Source: Tachypleus tridentatus (taxonomy: Eukaryota > Arthropoda > Merostomata > Xiphosura > Limulidae). Taken from it: a DNA stretch of 64,000 bases. Below, piece after piece: positions 12,931 to 26,300 of the stretch. Location of the stretch: the NCBI RefSeq assembly GCF_004210375.1, contig NC_134833.1:141786127-141850126 (forward strand). Reading direction: 5' to 3'. The notes below the pieces were generated by a model that saw only the letters and a program-made list of their open reading frames with translations, searched no databases and was not told the DNA's origin. The stretch's first letter is position 1. The number at the start of each line of letters is the position of its first letter. A program made the translations under genes and the position numbers.

Positions 12931-13051
12931 AGTTGTTGTTTCATTCAGAGCAAAGCCACATTGGGTTGTCTGCTATGTTTACTACAGGGAATTTAACCCT
13001 GAATTTTAGCACTGTGAATCAGTAAACCTCACTGTTGTCCAGTTGGGGGAC
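12931..13051 (-). mobile_element. tRNA-derived SINE, family 2
   Basis: Reverse-strand copy: AGAGCAAAGCCACATTGGGT marks the SINE 3' side, and TTAACCCTGAATTTTAGC with CCAGTTGGGGGA the tRNA-like head. It is close to, but distinct from, the family 1 SINE just upstream. Confidence 0.7.
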
Positions 13052-13564
13052 TTTTTTATTTCTTTTTTTTGTGTGTGTGAGTTATTACTTAAAAGCATAC
13101 TTCCATGTTGGTTTCTTTCAAACAAAGTCTTGTGAATAAAATGTAGAATATTATTAGTATTTTAGGAATACACAAAAGATATGCATTTGTTTTTAACCTA
13201 AAGATTCAGACATCTTGTATTTGAATAAGTGTCAAGGAGCTGGTGTCTTTGAGTTAATGCAAGTAACGTACATTTAGGAAAAATTTATCATTATTGGAGC
13301 TAACCTTAATTACATACTGAAGTTCAAAACTGGTATTGTAACATCAACTTGTGTTTGTGCCTCTCAGTGGGCTCCAGGTGAGTAAGAAAATAAAAGACAA
13401 ACATGTGAAGTAATTATTTGGAATAAAACAAATGTTTTCTTCAAAACTGTGCAGTGTCATCTTGGTAGTTTGTGTAGCCTTTAAAATACAGGATAAAAGA
13501 TATTAAATTCAGTATTACACTAGATGAAGATGTTTGGGTAACTAGGTGTGTTTGTCAATTTATA
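13052..13564. other. Intergenic, nothing recognised
   Basis: AT-rich sequence between a SINE and the Tigger remnant. No gene or repeat is recognised. Confidence 0.5.
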
Positions 13565-13929
13565 TACAGTAAAACCTGTCTAAGCTGGAAACTATATGAA
13601 GCAGAAACCTGTACAAGCTGGAAATATCAAAATTAAGACTTCTATTATAAAACGCCCTCTATATGATGGAACATGTGTAACACAGACGTAGAAACTATCT
13701 TTCATCTACCTTATCTATCAAGAAATAGGATTAGAACCTGAGTAAGGCAGAAAAAGTGTTTTTGATTAAATATTAATCAAATTAAATATTAATATTCTTT
13801 AAATATTAATAATATTAATTCCTGGATATTTTGTTACAGTAAGTAGTAAAATATATTATGTTCTTTTTTCTGCTGTCATTATTTTTGCACTTAAATTAAA
13901 CAAAAGAATGGAACAAGAAAATATGTATA

Positions 13930-14863
13930 TTCTACTTTTCCTAGATAATGCAACTTGTCACTCAAAGTTCAACTATCAAATGTTTATTTAGTTTTTCTAC
14001 CTCCATATACAACATCAGTTCTACAGCCACTAGATAATGGAATTATACAGTGTATAAAATTAAAATACAGAAAATTGATGCTTCAGCATATGATTGCAAA
14101 CATGGACATCTGTAAGAGAGCATCTAAAATGACTATGAAAATTGACAGGTTAGATGCAATTGAATTTTTAAGTCATTCAATAATCAAATGCATAATAAAG
14201 TACTTTCAAAACTGTGGATTTATTCTGGATAATGGCAGAGATTGTGGAGAAGTTGTCTGTTATGACAATTCTAGTGAAATTCAAACTGATTAAGAAGATT
14301 GATGCAGATGATTCTGTGAATGCAGAAAGTTTTGTGAACATTCATAAGAATGTTTTAACAGAAACTGATGAACTTGATTTAAAATCTATAATACAGGATG
14401 TTCGGAAAGTCTTTGTGCACTTATATATTTATTAACAGACATGTTTCAGTGTAGAATACAGGAGGTAAATATGAATGACAATTATAAACAATGTTGAAAG
14501 TGTTCCCCATTGGCATCAATACAGGCCTGGATCCTTCTTATTTTATTTCTAAACACTGCTATCAGTTGCTGGCTTGAAATAGACTGAATAAAATATGATT
14601 AGAAAACTGCACAGTGTCTTTCCGAACACCCTGTAGAATTGCAAGATGGTAACAACATGAGAGATTCAGAAGATGAACAAAATGGAAAAGATAGTGAGGA
14701 AACAGAAATTCCTACTTCATCGCAAGTGTTAAGTTATATTAATTCTATCAAACTGTATGCTTTTTTAAAAATGAAGGGGCAAAATGAACTTCATGAAAAG
14801 GCCGTAGAATTGGTGTTCTCTTTTAACCGCAGGAGAAAACCCACTAAAAAAATGAAAAGTTGA
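13930..14863 (+). pseudogene. Tigger/jerky-like DDE transposase, C-terminal fragment
   Basis: The fragment begins with LDNATCHSK, the second catalytic Asp and HxH-like segment of pogo-type DDE_1 transposases, and then shifts frame. It continues VYLVFLPPYTTSVLQPLDNG (14000-14050), which includes the third catalytic Asp. The C-terminal tail resumes at 14639 after the inserted MITE, with TSSQVLSYINSIKLYAFLK and a basic end RRRKPTKKMKS. The DNA-binding N-terminus and the first catalytic Asp are absent, so it cannot code for an active enzyme. Confidence 0.75.
14394..14633. mobile_element. Mariner/Tc1-type MITE nested in the Tigger gene
   Basis: The 240-bp element has inverted ends CAGGATGTTCGGAAAGTC and GTCTTTCCGAACACCCTG, with TA on each side (14392-14393 and 14634-14635). 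It contains no transposase. Removing it restores the adjacency of the two halves of the Tigger C-terminal region, so it arrived later. Confidence 0.8.
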
Positions 14864-15127
14864 AATTGGACACTTTCTTCAAATAAATTTGATTAAGATT
14901 TTGTGAACTTGTGTATATTTTGAAGGTCTATTTTTGTTCTTATTCTAATAAATATAGCATAAACAATATAACAACTTTATTCACAAATGTCTTACTTCCC
15001 TTGAGTAAAGCAAGTATAACGTTCCGCTCACAGAGTATATATAATTCAGGAAATGCATGTTCACTATGTCTAAGCTGGAAATTTTATTCGGTTCCATGCG
15101 ATTCTGCCTTAGACATGTTTTACTGTA

Positions 15128-16157
15128 GTAAAAAGTTATTTTTTATTTGATGTGTGTGTAAAGAGACATACACTTTTTTGTTATTAAGTTATGTTTTAAC
15201 TAAACTAATGAAATAATTAAAATATCTTGTATGCTAGTAATAGAAATTAGTATTATGCTAATTTTCTTTTTTTTAAAAGTAATACAGGTTCTGCAGTATT
15301 AAAATTATTTTTGCTCACCTTGTTTCTCGTGGACACTCACTAGGTCTTCTTTGGTTTTGAGATAATGAGCAGGTTTCCAAACTAGCTAAAAAACTGATAT
15401 TATTGGTTTCCCAAACTAAATTTAACTTCTGTCCCAAGGCAGCTGATAAACTGTAAAGTACAGTTGTTCACTTTTAAGTAAAGTTGGTACATCTTGAAAA
15501 CAATTGTGATGATTTATTTATAATGCATGTAGAAAAACAACTACAGAGGTATCATTTAGGCTTAGTTCCATATGTTTAATGAAAAGTGACTTTTTATCTG
15601 CAATGTTCATTCATTTTCTGCCAGGTGGTAAAGAATGCTGCAGTCTTTCTCTCAGAGTGTCAATTACACATATTGTTGATAAAGCCTGAAATAATCTCTT
15701 TATTTAGCTTGAGATTTTCTGTGATTGGAATTGCTTGGTGGAATATTGTGGGACCAAAATAAGTGTTTACAACAAGTGTCGTCAGTAGTTGTTGATTGGC
15801 ATAGTATTGGAATTTAATCCCTCCCTTTGTAAAATCCTTTTATTTATGAGATGATCTTTAGCAGAATGATTTATATGATGATTTGAAAATGTTCAGTATA
15901 TTTTTCTTTATTTTAAAATGTAAAGAGCCAATAAAGAGTAAGTATTTTGGAGTTAATTTGTATAAATCAGTCACAAGGGTTTACATAGGTACTTGTATAA
16001 ATCATTCACAAGGATTTACATAGATATTTGTTTATAATTTTGCTAATTAAGTTTGTAGTTTGCAGAAAACAGTTTTTTAGATAATTCTCTGTTAAGTTCT
16101 ATATGGAATAGTGATTTTGTGGTTGTTATTTCTAAGGCTCTGAACTGAATTAACATT
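15128..16157. other. Intergenic, one stray minisatellite-like unit
   Basis: Mostly unrecognised AT-rich sequence. A single degenerate unit of the 63-bp repeat (GTTGGTACATCTTGAAAACA) occurs at about 15484-15503, 650 bp before the main array. Confidence 0.45.
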
Positions 16158-16670
16158 AGTTCTAAACAGAGCTGGTACATCTTGGAAACAACTGTGAAGA
16201 TTTAATTGTAGTCACTGTTGGGTTCCAAACAGAGTTGGTGTATCTTGGAAACAACTGATGATTTGTTTGTAGTCACTGTTGAGTTCTAAACAGAGCTGGT
16301 ACATTTTGGAAACAACTGTGATGATTTGTTTGTAGTCACTGTTGAGTTCTAAACAGAGTTGGTATATCTTGGAAACAACTGTGATGATTTGTTTGTAGTC
16401 GCTGTTGGGTTCTAAACAGAATTGGTACATCTTGAAAACAACTGTGATGATTTAATTGTAGTCACTGTTGAGTTCTAAACAGAGCTGGTACATCTTGGAA
16501 ACAACTGTGATGATTTGTTTGTAGTCGCTGTTGAGTTCTAAACAGAATTGGTATATCTTGGAAACAACTGTGATGATTTGTTTGTAGTCGCTGTTGAGTT
16601 CTAAACAGAATTGTGATGATTTGTTTGTAGTCACTGTTGAGTTCTAAACAGAGCTGGTACATCTTGGAAA
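16158..16670. repeat. 63-bp minisatellite, about 8 copies
   Basis: The consensus unit starts GTTCTAAACAGAGCTGGTAC, continues ATCTTGGAAACAACTGTGAT, and ends GATTTGTTTGTAGTCACTGT. Some copies are shortened by internal deletion. Because 63 is a multiple of three, every frame is periodic and long repetitive reading frames appear on the - strand. I regard these as non-coding. Confidence 0.9.
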
Positions 16671-17134
16671 AAAATTATTATTTTCTTGTTAAAATAGGGT
16701 TCCCACTCTAAAAATTAGACTCAAACTGTTGTCCACATTAAATGTAACCAAAGTTAAAGGTTTTGTATCTTGTTCATGGGATATTATGAGTTGTATATTT
16801 TCTACAACTTTCAAACATTTTAAAATCTTTTTCAACTAAGGAGATTAATTAAATATATATCCAATCAAACATTTTCATTCCATTTCTGAAATTCACTTAA
16901 TTCAATAGTATATTAAAAAATGTTGAAAGTCAACAGATTTGATTAAAATGATGTTGTATTTGTGTTTAGCTAATTGTTATTTCTTCAACAGAGAGGTATC
17001 AGAATTTGTTTCATATTTCTGGGAATCTGAACCAAAAAGTGTTGTTGCATGAAGTAAATGAATCCTGTAAACTTCAAAGTAGAAAAAAGAAAACTTTCAT
17101 GCACATTTTTGAAAAACATTTGTTTTTATAACCT

Positions 17135-17313
17135 GTAATCATGAAAATCTGTTTCACTGATATTTGCATGGTAATCATGAAAATCTGTTTCACTGATATC
17201 TGCATGGTAATCATGAAAACCTGTTTCACTGATATCTGCATGGTGATCATGAAAATCTGTTTCACTGATATCTGCATGGTAATCATGAAAATCTGTTTCA
17301 CTGATATCTGCAT
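17135..17313. repeat. 36-bp minisatellite, about 5 copies
   Basis: The unit is ATGAAAATCTGTTTCACTGA followed by TATCTGCATGGTAATC, with very few changes between copies. The period is 12 codons, which creates an incidental repeat peptide on the - strand. Confidence 0.9.
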
Positions 17314-20300
17314 GTGATGATTTTTTAATGTACTCTACTCAAATGTAATGAGATTTTCTGCAGTAGTTAAGGTCTGCAAACATTCTATTTATTCCATTAA
17401 AAACTGATAGAAGAGACTTAAACAATTTTATGTAAGTCTTTTAGTAAAAGTGGAAGAAGTGGCTAATAACTTTGATAAATAGTTCCTAAAATGTTATTTT
17501 TGAAACAGTAAACAAAAGATGAAGTTTCACCAGTGTTTCTTTTTACATTATAATGTGGTATGGTTTTGTTTTTGTGAACCATCCTTTTCAAAACTCGATT
17601 TTTTTCATTTCTCATGGCACAAACACGATTTTTTAAATCTTCCCAAGTTTGCAAAGTTCTTTCTATTGTTTGTTTGCTTTCAAACTATCAGTGTTTGTTT
17701 AACTTAATTTGTATTTTTTGAGACCTACCAACTTTTAGATGTATATCTCTCTTTGCTGGTAAATGACTAAAAACTAAAAAACAAACAAACAAAAACAGCT
17801 ACTTTAATTCTAAATTCAAACTCTACCCACTTGCAGGACTGTCCATGCTTTAGTGCATTGTTTACAATGTGTAAACCATTAACAAGGTATAGAAGTTTAA
17901 ATTCCTTTTATAATATCTTGTTGCAAACAGTTAAACAATTTCTAGTTGACTGCTGTAACAGCTGCTGATAGTTGCAACAGTCGGACGTATCCATCTTCTC
18001 TGTGGCTTGATAAAATTTATTCAGTATGATGTCAGGAGTTGCATGACATAAAAATTGGGTGAAAAAATATGTGAATGAGCTTCTTAGTGCAATGAACAAT
18101 AAGATATCAATAAAGTATGGACAATTAAAGTAAGGCAGCAGTCCAAAGTAAACCAGAAATGTACTGTCTGTGGCTTGATGTGAAAATGATTGTTATATCA
18201 CTGTAAGGACATGGCACTAAGCAACACATCAGTGTCTTTCCCAAGAGCTTTACAAATGGTGGTTATTTACACATTATGTCTAAGTTTACATCATTTTGTT
18301 CTATGATACATTTAGTGTGATGTTATTAAATTGTGGAGTTGATGGCTGCGCTGAAGAGAAAGTTAAAAAAAGATACCATATACTTCCAGCAACCTTTTCT
18401 ATTGGAATAAGAGATGTTTCTGACTTAAATAAATAAAATAATCATTATAAGTGCTTAGTATAAAACAATTCATCTGTTGTCTTGAAAACATAATCTAAAA
18501 TAACTTTCATGGTACAAGTGTGTGGAATTTTTTAATGAAATTTCTTGTCCATCAAACAAAATACTAGAAAAAACCTAACTATCCTTCAGTTTCTTAAAAA
18601 CAATTCCTTATCCTTTCCCCACCACAAAAGTGAAATGTTTATATAAATGTTTGTATTTATAATTTTGTTTGTGTATTTCAGTTTTAGGTGTTAGTTTGTA
18701 TTGAGTCCATTAGGCTTAAGATATATATAACTTTTAGATATACAGTATTTAATAATATGGATTTGTTATTTTATTTGCCAAAATATTAAATGTTGTTTGT
18801 TTATTTCAATATGCTCATATTATGAAATAGTATTTATTCCCATACAGTTTGTGCTACTAGGTATGAATACAAAGGGATTATTTAATGGCCTCAAGCAAAA
18901 TGTTACAGTTTGGTTTACTGTTTCACAGACTCCAAACTGAAGGCTGTCATACCTCTCCTCACTACCAAATATTACATAGTAACAAATGTACTTGGTCAGT
19001 TTTTAATGTTGAATTACTTGTGTATATTTGCATATTGTTTAATAATATATATATGTTGTGAACTGTTTTGTCTGTCTCCAACTTTAAAAATTGTGCACGC
19101 AGGCAAACTTCAACATTCACTTTTGAAATTTATACTAAACTATTAGTAATGAATATCATTCACAGTCCAACATGTGATGTAACTTTAATAACAAAAAATG
19201 TGTATTTACTGTTTATTATTGCAGAGTAGTTCTTAATCTGACTGAACTGTTCAATAATTACTTTTCACAGTAGTTGGTATAAGTAGCTTGGAGTGAAACC
19301 AAAAGTACAACACAATTAACCTATTTAAAGTTTGTGAAATAATTTAAATTGATAGATTTACCTTGATTATTACCTTCACTGGGATGCATATTTGTGATTG
19401 TGTAATATAATTCAGTGGGGAATCTTCAGTTACAGTGTCACACAAGTTTTTATGTTTTTGTTAATGTATGTTCAAGAGATGAATAGTTTTGACCTAAAAA
19501 TCAAAGTAAGTTGTTACATGCACATATTTTGTGTGTGTTGTTAGGGCAGACTCTGTTTCATTTATTTCTGTGTTAAATTCATTGCCACACAGTTTGCAAG
19601 TTATCTAATGTGGCAAGGTGCAATCCAAAATAAATAATTTCTGCATTTGCCTGAACTGTTTGCAAAGACATTTCTCTAGCATATTGCATTTAATTACTAC
19701 AATGAGACACATGTCAAGGGGTCAATTCAACTACTAATTGTAAATGATATAAACTAATGAGTCATTAGTGACATTCTGAAATGATTACAAGGCGTACTTA
19801 TTATAAAACTAATCAGACTTGTGTGTCTGACATTTTACTTCATTGGTTAAAACATGGCCCCAGTTGGTAACTGTGAAAAGGAAAACATTGTATATTCCTA
19901 TTGCAAAACTATGGACTTTTTAAGGGTCCTAAGAACTGTAAGTTAAGGAGCTTTTACTGACTGTGGGAATTTTTGTAAACCAGCATAATTGTTTTAGAAA
20001 TGGTTATAACTACTTTTGTAGCCACTATTGAATAATAAACAAGTTGAACTTGGTGGATGAAACAGAATTCTGAATTAAATTTCTGCTTCCTGGGAACAAG
20101 TATGGGAACATTGCCACTGTGGTTTGTCAAGCAGTGTTGATTTGTTGAAATGTATAAGAGTTTAATAATCAAACATCATTACTGGCTACAGTGTTCTTTT
20201 TCTCATTGTGAACTCTCGAGGGGGATCTGAAGAACGTAAGTTTCCACAAATGCATTCCTTTCTCTCTCTAACTTTTTGATACAGTTAAAGCATTATTTTT

Positions 20301-22560
20301 TGTCTAAACATGTGGCAAACAGTTCCTTAGCATTTTTGTTTAATTATAAACGAAGTACAGTAAAACATTACAGAAACGTTAACTTATTTTCCTTGTGTTA
20401 AGTATTATCAGCTATGTTCTATAAGACAATCCGTTGTCATTACTGAATAAGAAACTCTACAGGTATTTTTAATATGTTGAATTTTAAGATTTTCTGGGGT
20501 ATATTAAACAACTGGGTTTTAGGTAAATGGTCTTACAGGTGTTTCTGTTTAGTAATACAGATTTTTTTTATCTAATGGTTAAAGGTGTTTTGGGTAGATG
20601 ATTTTATTGGTGGCCTTCTGTGTGGGGATGTTACTGTGTGAAATTTTGAAAGTGTTCTTGTAAGTAACATTGTTTCTTATTTACTTCATTCTTCTATCTT
20701 GTAATTAGTGTAAGTAATACACTGTTTAAACCACAGTTATAGTTTATTGCAAAAAAACAAAACAAAGCTCTTTTACTACACATTTCTGCAACATTTCTTT
20801 GGGCCGTTATTGAGCCCGAACAAATGTGTCCAGAATGTTGCAAAATAGCTTTGTAATTACAATAGTAAGTTAATGTGGTTTAACCAAATATGCACAGGAA
20901 TTCAATGCTTATGATGTGTATCTACATAAAATGGTACAAACTACTTGTATTCAAATGTACAAGCTGGATACATTACAAAAGTATTTGTACTTGAGATATG
21001 TCTATGAATTGATGTTAGTCTTAGTATTAAAATTGGTGGTTGTATTAAGAATAAAAATGCTTTTCGTTTTCTGTACAGTATGCAAATTCCATTTGCATAA
21101 TCCTTCGGACCTCCAAAATGTGTGTCCATATTTTTTTTGCTTCAAAATCTTTGTATATTGTATTTGATGTTTACTATCCTGTATGTAATCAGTTTTGGGT
21201 AAAATCAATGGTTTAATTCCGATGTCAGTTACATAATATCAGTAGCATTGCATGAGAGGTCATAGCCGATGTTTCGGATGAAGACTTTGAAGGAGTTACT
21301 GTTGTTTCTAGTTTACGATCTTAATACAGCACACACTGTGCCTCTTTGCTCTTTCTCACAGCTTGCCTTTAATGCGGGTACGTGATTGTGTTCATGTGAG
21401 CAAGCACCAGTTGAAACTACTTGTAAGTATATGTGCTAAAACTAGGTATTTATTCAGAATAGATTGTCTTCAAAATTATTCATCCAACAATAAAATGCAA
21501 AGGTACTTATGTTGCATAATAGTAATTTTCTTTCCACGAGGTGGCAGGCTTGTAGTATCAATAATAATGTGACATTGAAGCAATAGAATGCATCATCCTT
21601 TGATGGAAAGTATGGTGTATGTTTCAGAAACAGGCTTGCAGAAATGTATCTGTGGCCAGTAATTAGTTACACAATTTTTGTGCCTTTGAATTCATTTATG
21701 GATGAGTAATTTTGGTTCATCCTATTAATATATATACAGATGTATCTGACATGTATCTATGGAGGGTGGAAATATCTCTGTTAATTTTGTTTGATATGTA
21801 ACTTTTATATTCTCTATTATCACAATACATCTTGAGCTGTTGTGTAGACCTTTTACAAGTGTAGTGGCCATGCTTTTCGCCTTCATTGTATATATATACA
21901 TAGTTGAATTCAGTCATCCAATAGAAAAAGCAAGCTTTCCTATATTATTTTACCTGCAACCAAAACATTTGGTAGTAGCTATGTATTTTAATATCTTATT
22001 TTTATTCCATACCTTACATGAAGGGCTTGTTTGAGAAAGTTCTTAGTAAAATGGCTAAAGCTCAATTTTGTGAATATTACTTAACCAACTATATTTGGAA
22101 ATATTATACTTGAAAAATTTAAAACTAAGATTGTTTTAGTTGTAGCTATTTCCTTATTTTGCTCTTATCATAGTATAACATTCATGAACTGCCCTGCCTA
22201 CAGTGATGCCATCTGTTGACATATCTTCAGGGTGATGTTTTATATAAAATTGTTAAATCTGTTTCATTAACCTCTGTTGTTTATTTTGATTAACAATTTA
22301 ACATGTTGTATGTATATGTTAAGAGGTGTGACTTAACTGTGCAGTTTGTGTAGATATCTTACAATGAAGGATTCAGTTGTTCAGAAATGTCTTATTTTTA
22401 TGGGATTTAAGCTTACCGTCATGCTTTGAAATACCTATCACTTTCAAGAGGCAGATAATCTCACTACTCCTAGATCTGAGAGAAGGTTGTGTGGCTTAAT
22501 GTTCTATAGAAATTTATGTTATACTCTAGTCCTAGTTAATGTCAAGTTGGATTTGAAAGT
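17314..22560. other. Intergenic, nothing recognised
   Basis: About 5 kb of AT-rich sequence. Open frames are short and lack splice or similarity support on both strands. I see no RNA gene or mobile element with clear ends. Confidence 0.45.
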
Positions 22561-23322
22561 TCTAAATAAAGTTATCACTTCTCAAAGGGAATGAAATACT
22601 TTATTTTCCATCTTTTTACCAATTAGATACAGTTCTGGAAATCATAATACAATATATTTTCCAATTTCTTCCTATTACAAATAACGAATATATATCTATT
22701 AATTAACTTCAATAAGAAAAAAATACTCAAGTTGCTGTTGGTCAAAAATATATTAATCCTTCCGGAATGTTCACAGATAAGGTTTATTGTTTCCACACAA
22801 AGTAACAAGATTGTTTTCTGTTAAATCCTTTTGTAGGGGGAGTTAAATACTACAGTTATTTAATTAAGGTAAAATTTTTCACCTTAGTACAAGACCTTGG
22901 AAAACAGCCTATATAATTTGCAAGTGAACTTTACAAAAATCTTTTTTTCTGTTGCCTTTAAACCTTGAAACAGTATACAACAAAATTATTTTAGATAGAT
23001 TTATATACATTAAAAAAGAAAAAAATGATAGCTGGTTAACTGGCTTTACAGTAAAACCATTTGATGCAAGGCTAAGTCCTGAAGAATTAGATTAATTTAA
23101 ATACTTGTTAATTTCACTATATTTTGTAGTTTCTACCAAACTAAAATGCTGGCCCCTTAAGACACTAAACAGATGAAGTCACTTTGTCATCAAGTGTACA
23201 TTGTGTGTGTGTTCACTAGACCAACATAGGCACATTACCATGATGACCATTTCATTACAGAAGGAAAAGTTTTATAGTACATTGCCATTCATTTAAGAGT
23301 GTACTAAGCAGGATAGATATTC
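22561..23322 (-). other. Probable ERLEC1 3' UTR
   Basis: The stretch follows the ERLEC1 stop and has no coding content. AATAAA on this strand at 22605-22600 is the first clear poly(A) signal. On the + strand AATAAA also occurs at 22565-22570, so convergent use is possible. Confidence 0.35.
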
Positions 23323-23382
23323 TTATATAAGGCCATCTTCATCTGTTCGCTGCAGTAAAGGACAAATTATTGGAGATTCCAC
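23323..23382 (-). CDS. ERLEC1: ERLEC1 exon 14, C-terminus and stop
   Basis: Nineteen codons and [22 protein letters not shown]. The VESPxIC motif holds the last MRH 2 cysteine, and the short acidic tail aligns with the end of vertebrate ERLEC1. The acceptor is TTCATAG. Confidence 0.93.
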   Translation of the reverse strand: MESPIICPLLQRTDEDGLI

Positions 23383-26300
23383 CTATGAAATAAATATCAG
23401 TCGATAAAGCTGTAACATTCGTTTTTCACAGCATATAGATAATGTTGTACAGATAGATCAAAATACCTTCTTAACCCCAGAGCTACTTAGATTTTACAAA
23501 TGAACAAATCAACTAATGCTATTGCCACAAGGTTTGAACAAGTTATTGCAAAGTTTTATTAAAACTACTTTCATATCCTACAAGTGTAGCTGATATCCAC
23601 ATTTCAATAGTATATAAAATAATTTTTATACATGTTCATAAAATTAACATTAGGCAGTCTTAAAAGAAGGATCCAGAATTTCACCCACTAAGAAAATTGT
23701 GACTTTTTCCAGGCCCTCTCTTCTCTAATTTATTTACCACATCTCCAAAATATACAAAATTTAATGCCAATTACTCTTTATAATGTCACCAGTGATTGGT
23801 AAAAGTTTCTCTAGCCTTCAGTCTTACTTAGTTACAGTCATAAACTGTAAAATGAGACCACACCTGTCACAAATTGCCAGTTGTCCTCCCTGATGTTTAA
23901 TACTGTATAAGTTATGACCACTAGAAAATCAAAGTTTTAATTTATCACATCTTATTTCATATTCAAACTTTACTCCCACAACATACACATGGATCAACTT
24001 GACAGAATTTTTAATGGCTCCTGTCACAGTTATGGTCCATTGTTTACTTTTTTGCAGATTAATTTGTGTTGTTTGGTGTATTAAATAAACAATTAAGTGC
24101 AGTAATACCATTAGTATGAAAAAGTAGGGTGAAAGAAGACATGACTAAGTTCTGTACTTGTATTTCAGGTGTATTCTATTATTGTGAAATCAACTAAAAT
24201 ATGAAACTTTTTTAGGTTAATTAAATAATTGTGCTTCACAAGGTATGCTTGTGAGTAGCCTGTGCATTATATAATTTGATTGGGTAACACATCAGCCATA
24301 AAATCAAGTGATTTACAACTTATATGATGTATTTGCTAAACACAGTTCAACTGGCAACAGAACAATAACATTTAAGTAGAAACAGATTCATACTGTTAAG
24401 AGTTTGATGCTATTTAGAATAGACAAATGTAATTCCCTGTTAGAATTTGAAGTTATTCTATAAAGAAAAAAAGGGTAGTTAAATTTGTTTTTGTGGTTGT
24501 AACGTCAATCTGACTAACATTGAACAGAGTAGAGAAAATAAAATCTGAAGTTTATGTAAATGAAACTTGAGATTTTCAGATGAAAAGTATTTTTAATGTT
24601 AATATGAAAATTTTGTGCTCCAAAAATCAATGAATATGTGGAGAAAATTTCATAAGTTACACAAAACATATCAGAAGTTATAGTAGCAAAACTATAGACT
24701 AATGTGGGGTCATGAACTCAACTGAGACCAGAGATGGAGAGTTAAACAATTTTTATATGCACAATATTAAAATAGGCCATTTTTATAAGGGGTAATTAAT
24801 ATCAGACCATGAATCTATTATAAGAGACTTAAGAATGAGTACAACTTAAATAATTTCAATAGAGTTATCTTCATCCCCTGACTTTTAAATATGATATCCT
24901 GGAAGTGTCAAGAGTTTGTAATAAGTTTTTGGGCAGGTCAAGAATGTATTAATACACAAATGTAACACTATTTAAGTAAAATAAATGTTCCAAAGAGTAA
25001 TGATGGATGTGGAAGAATACAACAACAAGTGTTCTATCCTACTGTCAAGTGTTTTGAGATGTTATTTATAGTAATATGCTAAGTTAAATGAACAACATAC
25101 CCCAAGGATATATTCACAAGTTTTAGGTTCCAGTAGGTAGAGAGATACTGAATCTGGATGTCCCTTTATGTCTTTACATCTGAAAGAAAAGAACTAACAT
25201 TTATAGAAGTACCAATTATACTTAAGTTCTTAAATGGTTTTAAATGATCATATTTGGTACGTAGTATTTCTATAATTTATAAAAATTCCTCATCAGGGAA
25301 TATTTTGAACTTTTTATTATTAATTTAATAGAATATGCACAAATATACTCAGTGATCGAGGTCTGCAAGAAGATTTTAGTGATCCAATCCAAAGCTAAAT
25401 TTTGAATACATTAATAGTCCTTCATTACCACAAGAAGGACAAAAGAGAACTTTAATGTTTACAACAACTTTCTAGCTCTGTTAACCCTATCTACCTGGGC
25501 ATCATTTACTATGCACATCACAAGGTTTTAGTGGCTCAAATTCTAAATTTTATAAAACTACTTATGTTATACCAATTAGTATAACATAAAATTGTAGCTA
25601 ATAATCCATATTTTAATAGTGTACAAGTTTTATGTTCTTAATTTTATAATGCAATATTAAAAAAAATCTAAATTTCTCATAGTTTGAGAAAGGTGATATG
25701 TTCTGTAGGTGTTCCATCTTTTGTATTTTATCCATCATCCATCCAATAAGTATGAAATGTAATGTAAATTACTTACAATAAAATTGTCATTGCTCAAACA
25801 AACCATAACTTTTATAGTTTTCAATATTATTTGGTTACAGAACCATCAAATAAAATCAGACCCCTCTTGCCACACCTACCTGTGAGATCCTCTCTTTCAG
25901 GATTTGTTAATACTTCTCTCTTACATTTAATTCCATATTATTTATAACAATTAGAAAGCCAAGGGTTTCATCTATTAAATGATGTATTATATTACAGTGT
26001 TATGAACATAGAATTGTCAATTTTCCTTTTATTACAAGCTTCATTCCCATAGTAAAGATAAGGACAAGTTTGGATGAATTTCTAATGGCTTTTGTTACAT
26101 AGTTAAATAGCCAGAAAAATGTATAACTTATAAATGCATGGTATAAAAGGCAATCAAACAATAAAATTTAATTATAAATAGATGTATGCTGTTGGGAATT
26201 TAAACAAATAATTTCATGTTAAATTTGAAGTCATTCTACAAGGTCAGTGAAATTAACCAACTTGTATAGAGTTAGGATGGAGAATATGACAGATAACATT

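Larger units (their letters stand above)
13567..15125 (+). mobile_element. Tigger/pogo-family DNA transposon remnant
   Basis: The ends are CAGTAAAACCTGTCTAAG and the matching inverted CTTAGACATGTTTTACTG, with TA on both sides (13565-13566 and 15126-15127). Total length is 1559 bp, of which 240 bp are a later MITE. It is an internal-deletion copy: only the C-terminal half of the transposase is left. Confidence 0.85.

Noticed and set aside
16158..17313. CRISPR-like arrays
   Set aside because: These are direct tandem repeats without unique spacers, in a spliced eukaryotic locus.
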